Positions 31,823 to 40,716 of a stretch of DNA of 64,000 bases are shown piece by piece. The position numbers and the translations under genes were made by a program. The DNA is from Roseiarcus sp963794655 (GTDB taxonomy: Bacteria; Pseudomonadota; Alphaproteobacteria; Rhizobiales; Beijerinckiaceae), in NCBI GenBank assembly GCA_963794655.1, contig CAWCEV010000006.1, positions 620,001 to 684,000 of the forward strand, read 5' to 3'. How positions within the stretch are numbered: position 1 is the first letter of the stretch; each line of letters starts with the position of its first letter. The notes beneath the pieces are model-generated. The model was not told the origin of the DNA, ran no database searches, and saw only the letters and a program-made list of their open reading frames with translations.

Positions 31823-33606
31823 GCGCTGTCCGCCAGGATTGCCTCGTAAGATTCGAGCGGAGCGCCGCCGGACGCGATGGCGCGCGCCAGTCCGGGCGCC
31901 GCGACCGCCACTTTCTCGGCGAAGAAGCGGGCGAGGCCGACCCGCCCGAGTTCGCTCTCGTCGCCCTGAGCCGCGAGCGCCTCGGCGGCGAGACCCGCCT
32001 TCGCCAGGCACGCGCCGCCGAGGGTCAGCCCGAACAGGCGAAGATAGGGCGAGGCGCCGGCGAGGGCGGAATACTGATCGGCCCCGGTCCAGTCCAGCAT
32101 CAGGCGGGTCAATTCCTCGAGCGCGTCGGACGCCTCGGCGAGCCGCTCAGCCGTTGCCCCGAAGCCTGCGCCTCCGCGCCCCGCGACGTCGCTCGCGACC
32201 CGGCGGACGCCTTCGATCTCCTGGCGAACGGCCTCGCCGCCGGCCAGCGGCAGCTTGCGGCTCACGAGGTCGATGCCATGGATGCCGTTCGCGCCCTCGT
32301 AGATCGCCGCGATGCGCGAATCGCGCATGTGCTGGGCCGCTCCGGTCTCCTCGATATATCCCATGCCGCCATGGACCTGGACGCCGATCGACGCCGCCTC
32401 GTCGCCGATGTCGGTCGAGAACGCCTTGGCGATTGGGGTCAGGAGCGCGGCGCGATTGGCGGCGGCCGTCCGTTCGGCGGCGGTTTCGCCGTGGCTCGCG
32501 AGATCGAGCGAGACGCCGGTCAGGCAGCAGATGCCGCGCGCCGCCTGGACGTTCGCCTTCATCGTCATCAGCATCCGCTGGACGTCGGCGTGCTCGATGA
32601 TCGGGCTCATGCCGTCGCCGTTCGCCCCGCGCCCCTGGCGCCGCTCGCGCGCGTAGGCCAACGCCTGCTGGTAGGCGCGCTCGCCGATCGCCACTCCCTG
32701 CGTCCCGACCGCGAGACGCGCGGCGTTCATCATCACGAACATCGCCGCGAGGCCACGATTTTCCTCGCCGACCCGCCAGGCCTTCGCGCCTTCATTGTCG
32801 CCATAGACCATGACGCAGGTCGGGGAGCCGTGGATGCCGAGCTTGTGCTCGATCCCGGCGCAGCGCAGGTCGTTGCGCTCGCCGACCGAGCCGTCGGCGT
32901 TGACGAGGAATTTCGGCGCGAGGAACAGGGTGAGGCCGCGCGTTCCGGCGGGGGCGCCCGGCAGCCGGGCGAGGACGAGGTGGACGATGTTCTCGACCAT
33001 GTCGTGCTCGCCATAGGTGATGAAGATCTTCTGCCCGAACAGGCGGTAGCTTCCATCGTCGGCGTGTTCCGCCCGGGTCCTGACCGCGTTGAGGTCGGAG
33101 CCCGCCTGCGGCTCGGTGAGGTTCATGGTCCCGGTCCACCGGCCGCTGACCATCGGCGCGAGATAGCGGTCGAGCAGCTCGCGCGAGCCGAAGCTCTTGA
33201 GCGCGCCGACAGCGCCTTCGGTCAAGAGCGGGCATAGGGCGAACGCCATCGAGGCGCCGTTCCAGATCTCGGTGCAGGCGACATTGACCACATGGGGCAA
33301 GCCCATGCCGCCGAACTCGACCGGCGCGGAGACGCCGTTCCAGCCCGCCTCCGCCCAGCGCCGGTAGACGTCGGCGAAGCCGGGCGGCGTGGTCACGACG
33401 CCATTCTCGAAGCGCGCGCCGGCAAGATCGGCGGGGCGGTTGAGCGGCGCGATCTCCTCGGTTGCGAAACGCCCGGCTTCGGCCACGATCGAGGACACCG
33501 CGTCCCAGTCGAGTTCGCCCGTGAGCCCGCGGCCGATCATACCCGGCACGTCGGCGACCGCTTTCAGCGAGAAAAGGATATCGCCGACCGGCGAACGATA
33601 GGACAT
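31819..33606 (-). CDS. Acyl-CoA dehydrogenase (large, about 595 residues)
   Basis: This FAD enzyme introduces a trans-2 double bond into an acyl-CoA. It has NLTEPQAGSDLNAVRTRA and the sequence GGMGYIEETGAAQHMRDSRI with the catalytic glutamate in YEGANGIHG, characteristic of the longer AcdA/DUF1974-like acyl-CoA dehydrogenases with an extended C-terminus. The ATG follows AAGGAGGCGCGAGAG. Together with the overlapping enoyl-CoA hydratase, it forms a short beta-oxidation operon. Substrate chain length cannot be told. Confidence 0.92.
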   Translation of the reverse strand: MSYRSPVGDILFSLKAVADVPGMIGRGLTGELDWDAVSSIVAEAGRFATEEIAPLNRPADLAGARFENGVVTTPPGFADVYRRWAEAGWNGVSAPVEFGGMGLPHVVNVACTEIWNGASMAFALCPLLTEGAVGALKSFGSRELLDRYLAPMVSGRWTGTMNLTEPQAGSDLNAVRTRAEHADDGSYRLFGQKIFITYGEHDMVENIVHLVLARLPGAPAGTRGLTLFLAPKFLVNADGSVGERNDLRCAGIEHKLGIHGSPTCVMVYGDNEGAKAWRVGEENRGLAAMFVMMNAARLAVGTQGVAIGERAYQQALAYARERRQGRGANGDGMSPIIEHADVQRMLMTMKANVQAARGICCLTGVSLDLASHGETAAERTAAANRAALLTPIAKAFSTDIGDEAASIGVQVHGGMGYIEETGAAQHMRDSRIAAIYEGANGIHGIDLVSRKLPLAGGEAVRQEIEGVRRVASDVAGRGGAGFGATAERLAEASDALEELTRLMLDWTGADQYSALAGASPYLRLFGLTLGGACLAKAGLAAEALAAQGDESELGRVGLARFFAEKVAVAAPGLARAIASGGAPLESYEAILADSA

Positions 33607-33619
33607 CTCTCGCGCCTCC

Positions 33620-34771
33620 TTGCCGCCGGCCTCCCCGGCGACCGGCCCTCCGATTTGCGGCGGCCGGCGGAGATCAGCTTATGGACTGTCAGGTTGGCGC
33701 GCAACGCGCGGAAGCTGTAGGGCAGGGCCGCTGGCCGCGACGGCCGGCTGCACGAGCCGGCAAGGCGGCGGATGGGATTTTGCACTGACGCCGCCAACTC
33801 GCAAATCAACCCGCCTCGCGGCCGCCAGCCCCAGCTCGATCGCCGACGCGGCGGCGGCCCTGCGCGCAGGCGGCCTCGTCGCCATGCCGACAGAGACGGT
33901 TTACGGCCTGGCCGCCGACGCCACCTCGGATCAAGCCGTCGCGGCCATCTACGCCGCCAAGGAGCGGCCGGCGATCAACCCGCTCATCGCTCATGTTCTC
34001 GATCTGAAAGCCGCGCGCGAGCACGCCGTCTTCGGCGCCGAGGCCGAACGACTCGCCCACGCCTTCTGGCCCGGACCGCTCACTCTCGTCCTGCCCGCGG
34101 CGCCGATCTGCCGGGTCAGCCTGCTTGCCCGCGCCGGTCTCGACACCGTGGCGCTGCGTTCGCCTGCGGATGAAACGGCGCGCGCGCTGATCGAAGCGGC
34201 AGGCGTTCCGCTCGCCGCCCCCTCCGCCAATCGGTCGGGCCGTGTGAGCCCGACCACCGCCGCTCATGTGCTCGCCGATCTCGACGGCAGGATCGACTGG
34301 ATCCTCGATGGCGGCCCGTGCCGCTATGGCCTCGAATCGACGATCGTCGGGGTCGCCGCTGGCCGGATCGTCTTGCTGCGCCCGGGAGCGATTGCCCGCG
34401 AGGCGATCGAATCCGCGCTCGGCTCACCGATCGAATCGTCCGCCGGGTCGCCAGCAGCGCCCAACGCGCCCGGGCAACTGGCGTCGCATTATGCGCCGAA
34501 GGCCGAACTTCGCCTCGACGCCGCCGAAGCCCGCCCCGACGAGGCCGTGCTCGATTTCCGCGGCTTACTGGCGGCAAGCGCAGCCAACGCGCGGCTCGAT
34601 CTCTCGCCTGGCGGTGACCTTTCCGAGGCGGCGTCGCATCTCTTCGCCTATCTGCGGGCGCTCGACGCGACGGGCGCGGTGCGGATCGCGGTCGCGCCGA
34701 TCCCAGAACACGGGCTCGGCGCGGCGATTAACGATCGGCTCCGACGAGCAGCCGCGCCCCGCACGGGATGA
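33620..34771 (+). CDS. tsaC: L-threonylcarbamoyladenylate synthase (Sua5/TsaC)
   Basis: The protein catalyses the first step of tRNA t6A synthesis from threonine, bicarbonate and ATP. It has LRAGGLVAMPTETVYGLAADA, the loop KERPAINPLIAHV and SANRSGRVSPTT, followed by a C-terminal Sua5 domain (about residues 270-383), with SHYAPKAELRL at the junction. The only standard start codon in the frame is the TTG at 33620, which adds an N-terminal stretch of about 55 residues unlike the family. A CTG at 33785 would give the normal length and has GGCGGATGGG upstream. Either start is possible; the gene itself is secure. Confidence 0.88.
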   Translation: MPPASPATGPPICGGRRRSAYGLSGWRATRGSCRAGPLAATAGCTSRQGGGWDFALTPPTRKSTRLAAASPSSIADAAAALRAGGLVAMPTETVYGLAADATSDQAVAAIYAAKERPAINPLIAHVLDLKAAREHAVFGAEAERLAHAFWPGPLTLVLPAAPICRVSLLARAGLDTVALRSPADETARALIEAAGVPLAAPSANRSGRVSPTTAAHVLADLDGRIDWILDGGPCRYGLESTIVGVAAGRIVLLRPGAIAREAIESALGSPIESSAGSPAAPNAPGQLASHYAPKAELRLDAAEARPDEAVLDFRGLLAASAANARLDLSPGGDLSEAASHLFAYLRALDATGAVRIAVAPIPEHGLGAAINDRLRRAAAPRTG

Positions 34772-34888
34772 TGCCAGCGCCGCGGAAGCGGATGTGAACA
34801 TTGTTCTTCCCCGATGTGGAATGGTAGAACACACGCGGGCGGTTGAGTCTTGCGCCGGACGGCGCTTGACGGGGAATATACGGGCCGG

Positions 34889-35794
34889 ATGAATTCGGAT
34901 TTGAGCTGGGACGAGTTTCGGCTCGTCAAGTCGATCGCCGATGCGCGGTCGCTGGTCGGCGCTGCCGAACGGCTTGGCGTCAACCAGTCGACGGTCTATC
35001 GGCGCCTGGCCGCGGTCGAAGCCGCGGTCGGCGCGCGCCTGTTCGACCGTTCCCGCGCCGGATACGAGCCGACCCCCGCCGGCGAGGACATGATCGCGCT
35101 GGCGGCGACGATGGCGGCGTCGATCGTCGAGTTCGAGCGCCGGGTCGCCGGGCGCGATGTCAAGCTCACGGGCGAGCTTTCCGTCACCGTGCCGATCGGC
35201 GTCGGCCTGTATTTCATGCCGGCGATCGTAGCCGGGTTTCAGGCTTCACATCCAGGCGTGATCATCGAATTGATCCTGTCCAACGATACGCTCGACCTTT
35301 CCCGGCGAGGGGCCGACGTCGCCGTCCGGCTGACCAATGATCCCCCTGAAACCTTGGTCGGTAGGAGAATTTGCACCGCGCGATGGTGCGTCTATCGCCG
35401 ACGCGGCGCGGCGGAGGCCGACGTCGAGACGACTGAACCCACAGCCTTCATCGGTTATGGCGATGCGCTTGCGCCCGCGTCGGGCCGGCGGTGGATCGAG
35501 GCCAATGTCGACCCGGGGCGAATCGCCGCGAGGGCGAACTCGGCCCACTGCATGCTCGAACTGGCGCGTCAGGGGGTCGGCGCGGCGCTGCTGCCCTGCT
35601 ATCTTGGGGACTCAAGCCCGGACCTAGTCCGGGTCGGCTATTTGCTACCGGACCTCGACGCCGGACTGTGGACGCTGACCCATGCCGATCTTCGCCGGGC
35701 GGCGCGGGTGCGGGCGTTCATGGATTTCGCCGCGGCTGAACTGATCAAGCATCGCCGCGTCATCGAGGGCGAAGAGGGCGCGGGCACGGACTGA
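34889..35794 (+). CDS. LysR-family transcriptional regulator
   Basis: This 301-residue protein has an N-terminal winged helix (FRLVKSIADARSLVGAAERL, then GVNQSTVYRRLAAVEAAVGARLF) and a substrate-binding effector domain from about residue 90 (GELSVTVPIG). LysR proteins bind a co-inducer and control nearby genes. The ATG at 34889 gives the normal family start. The divergent or nearby target is unclear; it is convergent with the oxidoreductase gene at 35835. Confidence 0.88.
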   Translation: MNSDLSWDEFRLVKSIADARSLVGAAERLGVNQSTVYRRLAAVEAAVGARLFDRSRAGYEPTPAGEDMIALAATMAASIVEFERRVAGRDVKLTGELSVTVPIGVGLYFMPAIVAGFQASHPGVIIELILSNDTLDLSRRGADVAVRLTNDPPETLVGRRICTARWCVYRRRGAAEADVETTEPTAFIGYGDALAPASGRRWIEANVDPGRIAARANSAHCMLELARQGVGAALLPCYLGDSSPDLVRVGYLLPDLDAGLWTLTHADLRRAARVRAFMDFAAAELIKHRRVIEGEEGAGTD

Positions 35795-35800
35795 ATCCCG

Positions 35801-35819
35801 GCGCTTGTGAGGCAAGCGC
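35801..35819. terminator. Short hairpin between convergent genes
   Basis: GCGCTTG and CAAGCGC form a 7-base stem with loop TGAGG. It lies between the LysR stop (35794) and the oxidoreductase stop (35835). There is no T-run on either side, so it may work only weakly or with Rho. Confidence 0.4.
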
Positions 35820-35834
35820 AGCCGCGAGCGCCCT

Positions 35835-36419
35835 TCACCAGGCCGAGAACTTCGCCTCGACCCTCTTCAAGAACGCCGCGCGCCTGTCCGGCTTGCTGTG
35901 ATTCATGTCGTAATGGGCGAGATAGTCGCACCGCGCGCCCGGCGCGCAGATCCGGCGCATCGAGCGGGTAAGGAAACGGCGCGGGGGATCGCCCATGAAG
36001 AAGGTCAGCATCCGGGAGCCGCCGTAGGTGCAAACAACGCCCAGACGTTTGATGTTGTGAAGGCAAGGATTATAGGAGCCGTCCTCATTGAGGGTGAAGC
36101 TCACTCCGGGCAGGAAGACCTTGTCGACGAAACCCTTGAGGATGGCGGGGAAGCCCATGTTCCAGACCGGGAACGAAAACACGAGCGCGTCGGCGGCCAG
36201 CAGTCGGTCGACGTAAGGGGCGACCCGGCGGCGATTGACCGCGACATTGTGATAATCGATCCGGTCCTGACGCGACATGACCGGGTCGAAGCCCTCGATG
36301 TTGAGATCGCAATCGTCGACCTTGTGACCCTTGGCGCGCAGGACCTCGACCAGCTTCGCATGCAAGGCGGCGCCGAAGCTTGTTTCGACCGGATGGGCGA
36401 ACAGCACCAGGATGCGCAT
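35835..36419 (-). CDS. Flavodoxin-fold NAD(P)H oxidoreductase
   Basis: This 194-residue protein belongs to the Flavodoxin_2 family, with RILVLFAHPVETSFGAAL for FMN/FAD phosphate binding and FSFPVWNMGFPAILKGFVDKV around the flavin. Members reduce quinones or other acceptors with NAD(P)H. It is the last gene of an operon with an FAD oxidase, an amidohydrolase and a binding protein; a gap of 8 bases separates it from the oxidase. It might supply or receive electrons in that pathway, but the actual acceptor is not known. Confidence 0.82.
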   Translation of the reverse strand: MRILVLFAHPVETSFGAALHAKLVEVLRAKGHKVDDCDLNIEGFDPVMSRQDRIDYHNVAVNRRRVAPYVDRLLAADALVFSFPVWNMGFPAILKGFVDKVFLPGVSFTLNEDGSYNPCLHNIKRLGVVCTYGGSRMLTFFMGDPPRRFLTRSMRRICAPGARCDYLAHYDMNHSKPDRRAAFLKRVEAKFSAW

Positions 36420-36427
36420 GCGGCCGC

Positions 36428-37858
36428 TCAGACTTGCGCCGCGCGCGCCCGGGCCTCGAGGCCGGGAAAGAGGAAGTTCTTGCCGGCGGCGAAATCGAAG
36501 TCGGGATTCTCCCAGGCGATCATCTTGCCCGGATTGAGAAGGCCTTTCGGATCGGTTTCACGCTTGAACGCGAGCTGGATCGCGTCGGTCTGCTTCATGC
36601 CGCCCTCCTCGAGGGTGTAGCGGTGGGGATTGAAGATCATGGCGCCCATCGCTTCGTGCTCGGCGATGATCTCGTTCAGCCGGGCTTCGGTCGTGAAGCG
36701 GACAAGCGGCAGCCCGGCGAAAGCGATCCGGCCGTTGAATCGGATCACCTCGAGATGGCCCATCACCTCGTCGCCGAAATGATCATGGATAGCCTTGACG
36801 GACTTGAGGCCGCCGTCAGTCGGGTAGCGAGCCTGGAGATAGGTGATCTTTGGGTCGACGCGTAAGGCGCGCAGAGTCGTGTGGTTCCAGGTCAGTTCGT
36901 AATTGGGCGGCAGGCCGGCGAGCGTCTCGGGCGCTGCGCGACTCGAGTCGAACAGAATTCGCGCGCCTTTGTAGGATCGAGTGAACGCCTCAAAAGCGTC
37001 GAGCGCATGCGGGGCGATCATCAAAATGACAACGCTCGCGCCTTCGGGGATAAGCGCCCGATGACGCAGGAAATAGGCGTGCGGCGCCGGCCCTGCGACG
37101 ACGGTGATGAGCTTCTTCAGGATCCCGTCCTGCTCGCCGAGCGCGAGCGCGTAGGCCGCCGCTGCGTCGAAACTGTCGAGCCCGACAATGATGTCGGTCC
37201 AGTCGTAGCGCGGAGCGAGCGGCGCCTCGACTTCGACGATGACGCCGTTCGTGCCATAGGCGTGCACCGCCTTGTGCAGGTCCGATCCGGTGAGTTCGAG
37301 CGCTCGCGGCTCGGCTTCGAGCGTGAGAATCTTGAGCCTCAGAACATTGCCGAAATCGCGCAGTCCGCCCCAGGTTATCGAGCCGACCCCGCCGGAGCCG
37401 CCCGCGACGAACCCTCCGATCGAGGCCGTGCCGCGGGTCGATGGAAACATGCGCAGTTCTTGCCCGGACGGTTCGGTCGCCTTGTCGATGTCGATGAGGA
37501 TTGCGCCGGGCTCGCACACGACGCGGCCCCGCTCGATCGATTTCACCCTGTTCATCTCGGCCAAGTTCAGGAGCACCCCGCCGGTAAGGGGCATCGCCTG
37601 GCCATAGTTGCCGGTGCCGGCGCCACGCGGGGTGACCGGGATCTCGAGCCGGTGGGCGGCGGCGAGGACCGCGCGCACTTCCGCTTCGCTTGACGGCGTC
37701 ACCACCACGTCGGCGGTCACCGTCTCGAGCTCGCGCTTCAGCACCGGCGAGTACCAGTAGAAGTCGCGGCTCTTCTGCCTGACCAGAACGGGATTGTCCT
37801 CCCACTTGATCGGGCCGACGAGATTGCGAAAGGCGGCGATGTCGTAGCCGTGATTCAT
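36428..37858 (-). CDS. FAD-binding oxidase/dehydrogenase (GlcD/D-lactate dehydrogenase type)
   Basis: The 476-residue flavoprotein has an N-terminal PCMH FAD domain (VTPRGAGTGNYGQAMPLTGG, GFVAGGSGGVGSITWG) and a C-terminal FAD-linked oxidase domain. Such enzymes oxidise alpha-hydroxy acids such as glycolate, D-lactate or D-2-hydroxyglutarate. Its start overlaps the stop of the amidohydrolase gene (ATGA), so its substrate may come from that enzyme. The position suggests the oxidation of a hydroxy acid product in N-compound catabolism; this is an inference. Confidence 0.85.
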   Translation of the reverse strand: MNHGYDIAAFRNLVGPIKWEDNPVLVRQKSRDFYWYSPVLKRELETVTADVVVTPSSEAEVRAVLAAAHRLEIPVTPRGAGTGNYGQAMPLTGGVLLNLAEMNRVKSIERGRVVCEPGAILIDIDKATEPSGQELRMFPSTRGTASIGGFVAGGSGGVGSITWGGLRDFGNVLRLKILTLEAEPRALELTGSDLHKAVHAYGTNGVIVEVEAPLAPRYDWTDIIVGLDSFDAAAAYALALGEQDGILKKLITVVAGPAPHAYFLRHRALIPEGASVVILMIAPHALDAFEAFTRSYKGARILFDSSRAAPETLAGLPPNYELTWNHTTLRALRVDPKITYLQARYPTDGGLKSVKAIHDHFGDEVMGHLEVIRFNGRIAFAGLPLVRFTTEARLNEIIAEHEAMGAMIFNPHRYTLEEGGMKQTDAIQLAFKRETDPKGLLNPGKMIAWENPDFDFAAGKNFLFPGLEARARAAQV

Positions 37859-39177
37859 GGCGCGAGGCCCTTGAGGCCGTCGAGCTCGGCGTAGTCCGGA
37901 GGCTCAGCGGACGAAGGCTCGCCGTTCCTGATCACGATGCGATCCGACTGCGGACGGGCGAGAAGCTCGGGAAAGTCGCGCGCTCTCGTGAGGATCATAT
38001 CGGCGCGCCCGCCCGGCCGGAGAACGCCAAGGTCGAGCCCCATCGCCTGCGCCGGCGCAGCCGCGACCGCCGGCGCCCAGTCGGCGAACGGATAATCGAG
38101 ATGCAGGATCCGTACGCCTTCACGCCAAGTCTCCATCATGTCGAGATCGCCGTAAGGGTAGAACGGATCGCGGGTGTTGTCGCTCGCGATCATCACATTG
38201 ACGCCGGCGGCCTTGAGTTCGTGCAGCGCGGTGACGCCGCGCCAGCGCGGGGTGCGCCCGGGATGGCGATCCTGGAGGAAAAGGTTGCACATCGGGAGCG
38301 AGACGACGCTGATCCCGGCGCGCGCGACGGCGTCGATCGTCTTTTTCCGTTCGTCGTCGTCCTGCAGCACCAGCGAGCAGCAATGGCCGACCAGGATGGG
38401 GCGGGGGAAGCGCCGCTCGATCGCCATCTCCGCGACGATCTTGAGCGAGCGCGCCGCCGGATCGGCGCTTTCGTCGACATGGAAGTCGAGCTCCCAACCC
38501 TTGCGCTCCGCAAGTTCGAACAGCGTCACGAGGCCCTCGCGCAGATGAGGGACCATGTAGGTCACTGCGCCGAGGATTCCGGTTCCGTGCGCGTCGAGCA
38601 TCGCCTCGACGTCGGCCATGTGCGCGCGGTCGCGGGCAAAGTCCACGCTGAAGATCGGCGCCGCCTGGAGCGTGATCCTGTCCCGCCAGCGCTCGCGCGC
38701 CGCAGCGAAAACCGGCCAGCTGATCCGCGTCTGCGCGCCGACGCTGTCGATGTGGGTGCGGATCGCCGTCGTGCCATAGGCGTAGGCCGAGCGCAGGCTG
38801 AACTCCATCCGGGCGGCGACGTCGGCCGCGGTCCAGTTGGCCGAACGGTCTTCGATCGCCGCCGCGAGCGCGCTCGGGAAATCCCCGACCGGATTGCGCT
38901 TCCGCCGCCAGATGTGGCCCTTGTCGATATGGGTGTGGGCGTCGACGAAAAGCGGCAGCACGACCCGGCCGGACAAGCCGACCTCCGGCGCGCCGGCGAA
39001 ATCCGCCGCGCCAGCCGGCGTAATATTGGCGATTGCGCCGTCGTCGACGAGAATGTCGACCGTCGCGAAGCCGTCAAAGTCGAGCGGTCCCTCGGGGTTC
39101 GCGAGCGAGCGGGCAGGCACGCGCGCGCGCCGCAGCACGTAGCGTCTGGCGTTTGGGAAGGCGAACGGCGCGGTCAT
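37855..39177 (-). CDS. Cytosine-deaminase-like metal-dependent amidohydrolase
   Basis: This 440-residue TIM-barrel hydrolase has H81-T-H83 in VDAHTHIDKGH, then DFHVDES, VGHCCSL and ASDNTRDPF, which match the metal ligands and catalytic residues of CodA-type deaminases. It should hydrolyse an amine or amide on a ring such as cytosine, creatinine or a related base. The ATG at 39177 is chosen; an upstream frame to 39270 lies in the binding-protein gene. It is followed by the FAD oxidase with ATGA overlap, and preceded by the binding protein 22 bases away. Confidence 0.85.
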   Translation of the reverse strand: MTAPFAFPNARRYVLRRARVPARSLANPEGPLDFDGFATVDILVDDGAIANITPAGAADFAGAPEVGLSGRVVLPLFVDAHTHIDKGHIWRRKRNPVGDFPSALAAAIEDRSANWTAADVAARMEFSLRSAYAYGTTAIRTHIDSVGAQTRISWPVFAAARERWRDRITLQAAPIFSVDFARDRAHMADVEAMLDAHGTGILGAVTYMVPHLREGLVTLFELAERKGWELDFHVDESADPAARSLKIVAEMAIERRFPRPILVGHCCSLVLQDDDERKKTIDAVARAGISVVSLPMCNLFLQDRHPGRTPRWRGVTALHELKAAGVNVMIASDNTRDPFYPYGDLDMMETWREGVRILHLDYPFADWAPAVAAAPAQAMGLDLGVLRPGGRADMILTRARDFPELLARPQSDRIVIRNGEPSSAEPPDYAELDGLKGLAP

Positions 39178-39199
39178 CGTCGATTGGACTCGGACTCCG

Positions 39200-40198
39200 T
39201 CATTTCGGGCGGAGGTCGAGGCCGACGCCCTTGTTGACGAACTGGAGCGTGTAGGACTTTTTGTAATCAATATCCGGCTTGACCACCCCGGCCTTGACCA
39301 TCGAATCGAAGAAGCCCTTGACCCGCTCGTCGGTCATGGCGCCGATGCCGAGCTTCAGCGTGTCCCCGGAATCGACCAATCCATATTCCTTGATCTTGCC
39401 GATCGAGAACGCGATCTGCTCATCCGTCATATCCGGATTGTCCTTCTTGATCAGCGCATTGGCTTTCGTATTGTCGCTGTAGAGATAGTTGTACCAGCCG
39501 ATCGTCGAGGCGTCGATGAACCGCTGGACGAGGTCTGGCTTACTCGCGACCAGGTCGGCGCGGGTTTCGACGGTCGTGGCATAGGTGCCGTAACCGTAGT
39601 CGGCGAACAGGAAGATATTGGGCTTAAAATGACCCTCGCGTTCAACCGCGAACGGCTCGGATGTGACATAGCCCTGCTGGATCGCATGCGGGTCGGCGAT
39701 GAACGGTCCCGGATTGAAAGTGTAGGGCCTGACATTCTCCTCCTTGAACCCGTAAGCCTGCTCCATCCATCGATAGAACGTGACCAGCCCTTCCTTGCCG
39801 ATAATCGTCTGGGAGGCCTTCGGCAGGTCGGTCCATTTGTCGAGGCCCTCGCCCGGATGCGACATGAAAATCTGCGGATCCTTCTGGAAATGGGCAGCGA
39901 CCACGACGATCGGCACGCCGCGGGCGACCGCGTCGAAGGCGAGCAGCAGATTGCCGCCCATGTAGAAGTCGAGCCTTCCGGCCGCGAGCAGCAGCTCGTT
40001 GTTCGCTTGGGGGCCGCCCTGGACGATCGTGACGTCGAGGCCGTACTTGGCGTAGGTGCCGTCGGCGACCGCCTGATAATATCCGCCATGCTCGGCCTCA
40101 GCCAGCCAGTTGGTCCCGAACGAGACCTTGTCCGCAGCGAGGGCGGCCGAAGGGAGCAGGGAAAGTCCAGCCAATAGGCCGGCGCCAAGGAATTTCAT
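39200..40198 (-). CDS. NMT1/SsuA-type ABC transporter substrate-binding protein
   Basis: This 332-residue exported protein has a signal peptide (MKFLGAGLLAGLSLLPSAALA-ADK) and the pattern of the NMT1/ThiY family that binds pyrimidines, aliphatic sulfonates or similar small molecules: FGTNWLAEAEHGGYYQAV, GAGRLDFYMGG-type segments. No permease or ATPase for it is adjacent, so it either shares a transporter elsewhere or works with an unlinked one. It is the first gene of the minus-strand operon, just behind a sigma-54-like promoter. ATG follows GGAG. Confidence 0.85.
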   Translation of the reverse strand: MKFLGAGLLAGLSLLPSAALAADKVSFGTNWLAEAEHGGYYQAVADGTYAKYGLDVTIVQGGPQANNELLLAAGRLDFYMGGNLLLAFDAVARGVPIVVVAAHFQKDPQIFMSHPGEGLDKWTDLPKASQTIIGKEGLVTFYRWMEQAYGFKEENVRPYTFNPGPFIADPHAIQQGYVTSEPFAVEREGHFKPNIFLFADYGYGTYATTVETRADLVASKPDLVQRFIDASTIGWYNYLYSDNTKANALIKKDNPDMTDEQIAFSIGKIKEYGLVDSGDTLKLGIGAMTDERVKGFFDSMVKAGVVKPDIDYKKSYTLQFVNKGVGLDLRPK

Positions 40199-40234
40199 TG
40201 TTCACTCCGGTCTCAAGTTGCCTTAATCGAGGCC

Positions 40235-40250
40235 TGCAACTTGGGCGCCA
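40235..40250 (-). promoter_or_regulatory. Sigma-54-type (-24/-12) promoter for the minus-strand operon
   Basis: Read on the minus strand, TGGCGCCCAAGTTGCA matches the consensus TGGCAC-R-N4-TTGCW at 14 of the positions that matter, including GG and GC ten bases apart. It lies about 37 bases before the ATG at 40198. Sigma-54 promoters need an activator such as NtrC and are common for nitrogen scavenging genes. Confidence 0.5.
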
Positions 40251-40312
40251 TGATGAGGCCGACCCCGGGGCGAGACAAGGGCGCCGCGCGCCCGCCGGAG
40301 ACCTTTCTCGAG

Positions 40313-40699
40313 ATGCGCAGATTGAACCCGAATGCGATCCATCCTCCGTTCGCAAACTACGCTCATGGAGTTGAAGTCGAAGCAGGCGCGCGCCTCGTCT
40401 TCTGTTCCGGCCAATTGGGGATCGGCCGCGACGGCGCCATCCCCGACGATGTCGAAAGTCAGGCGAGGCTTTGCTTTCGCGCCATCGCCGCGGTTCTGAC
40501 CGAAGCGTCGATGTCGCTCGGCGACCTCGTCCGCCTCAATGCCTATGTCGCCTCAGCCGAATATTTGGGCGGCTATATGAAGGTGCGTGACGAATTCGTG
40601 AGCAGCCCGCCGCCCGCCTCCACCTTGATGGTGGTTCAGGGTTTCGCCCGGCCCGAGTTCAAGGTCGAAATCGAAGCTGTCGCCGCGCGCCGGCCCTGA
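40313..40699 (+). CDS. RidA/YjgF-family protein
   Basis: This 128-residue protein belongs to the Rid family, with SGQLGIGRDGAIPDDVESQA and LNAYVASAEYLGGYMKV. The C-terminal arginine that binds the substrate carboxylate in RidA is not clearly conserved (PEFKVEIEAVAA follows the usual position). RidA hydrolyses enamine/imine intermediates; RutC of the pyrimidine pathway is a relative that hydrolyses aminoacrylate. It is paired with a creatininase gene 17 bases downstream and placed between two N-compound operons. Confidence 0.8.
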   Translation: MRRLNPNAIHPPFANYAHGVEVEAGARLVFCSGQLGIGRDGAIPDDVESQARLCFRAIAAVLTEASMSLGDLVRLNAYVASAEYLGGYMKVRDEFVSSPPPASTLMVVQGFARPEFKVEIEAVAARRP

Positions 40700-40716
40700 A
40701 CCCATTGGAGGTCGCG

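Noticed and set aside
30323..31849. 508-residue plus-strand frame
   Set aside because: Crosses the Ku and enoyl-CoA hydratase genes in antisense and does not resemble a protein family.
31823..32011. N-terminal extension of the enoyl-CoA hydratase
   Set aside because: It lies inside the acyl-CoA dehydrogenase gene; the ATGA overlap start at 31822 is the natural one.
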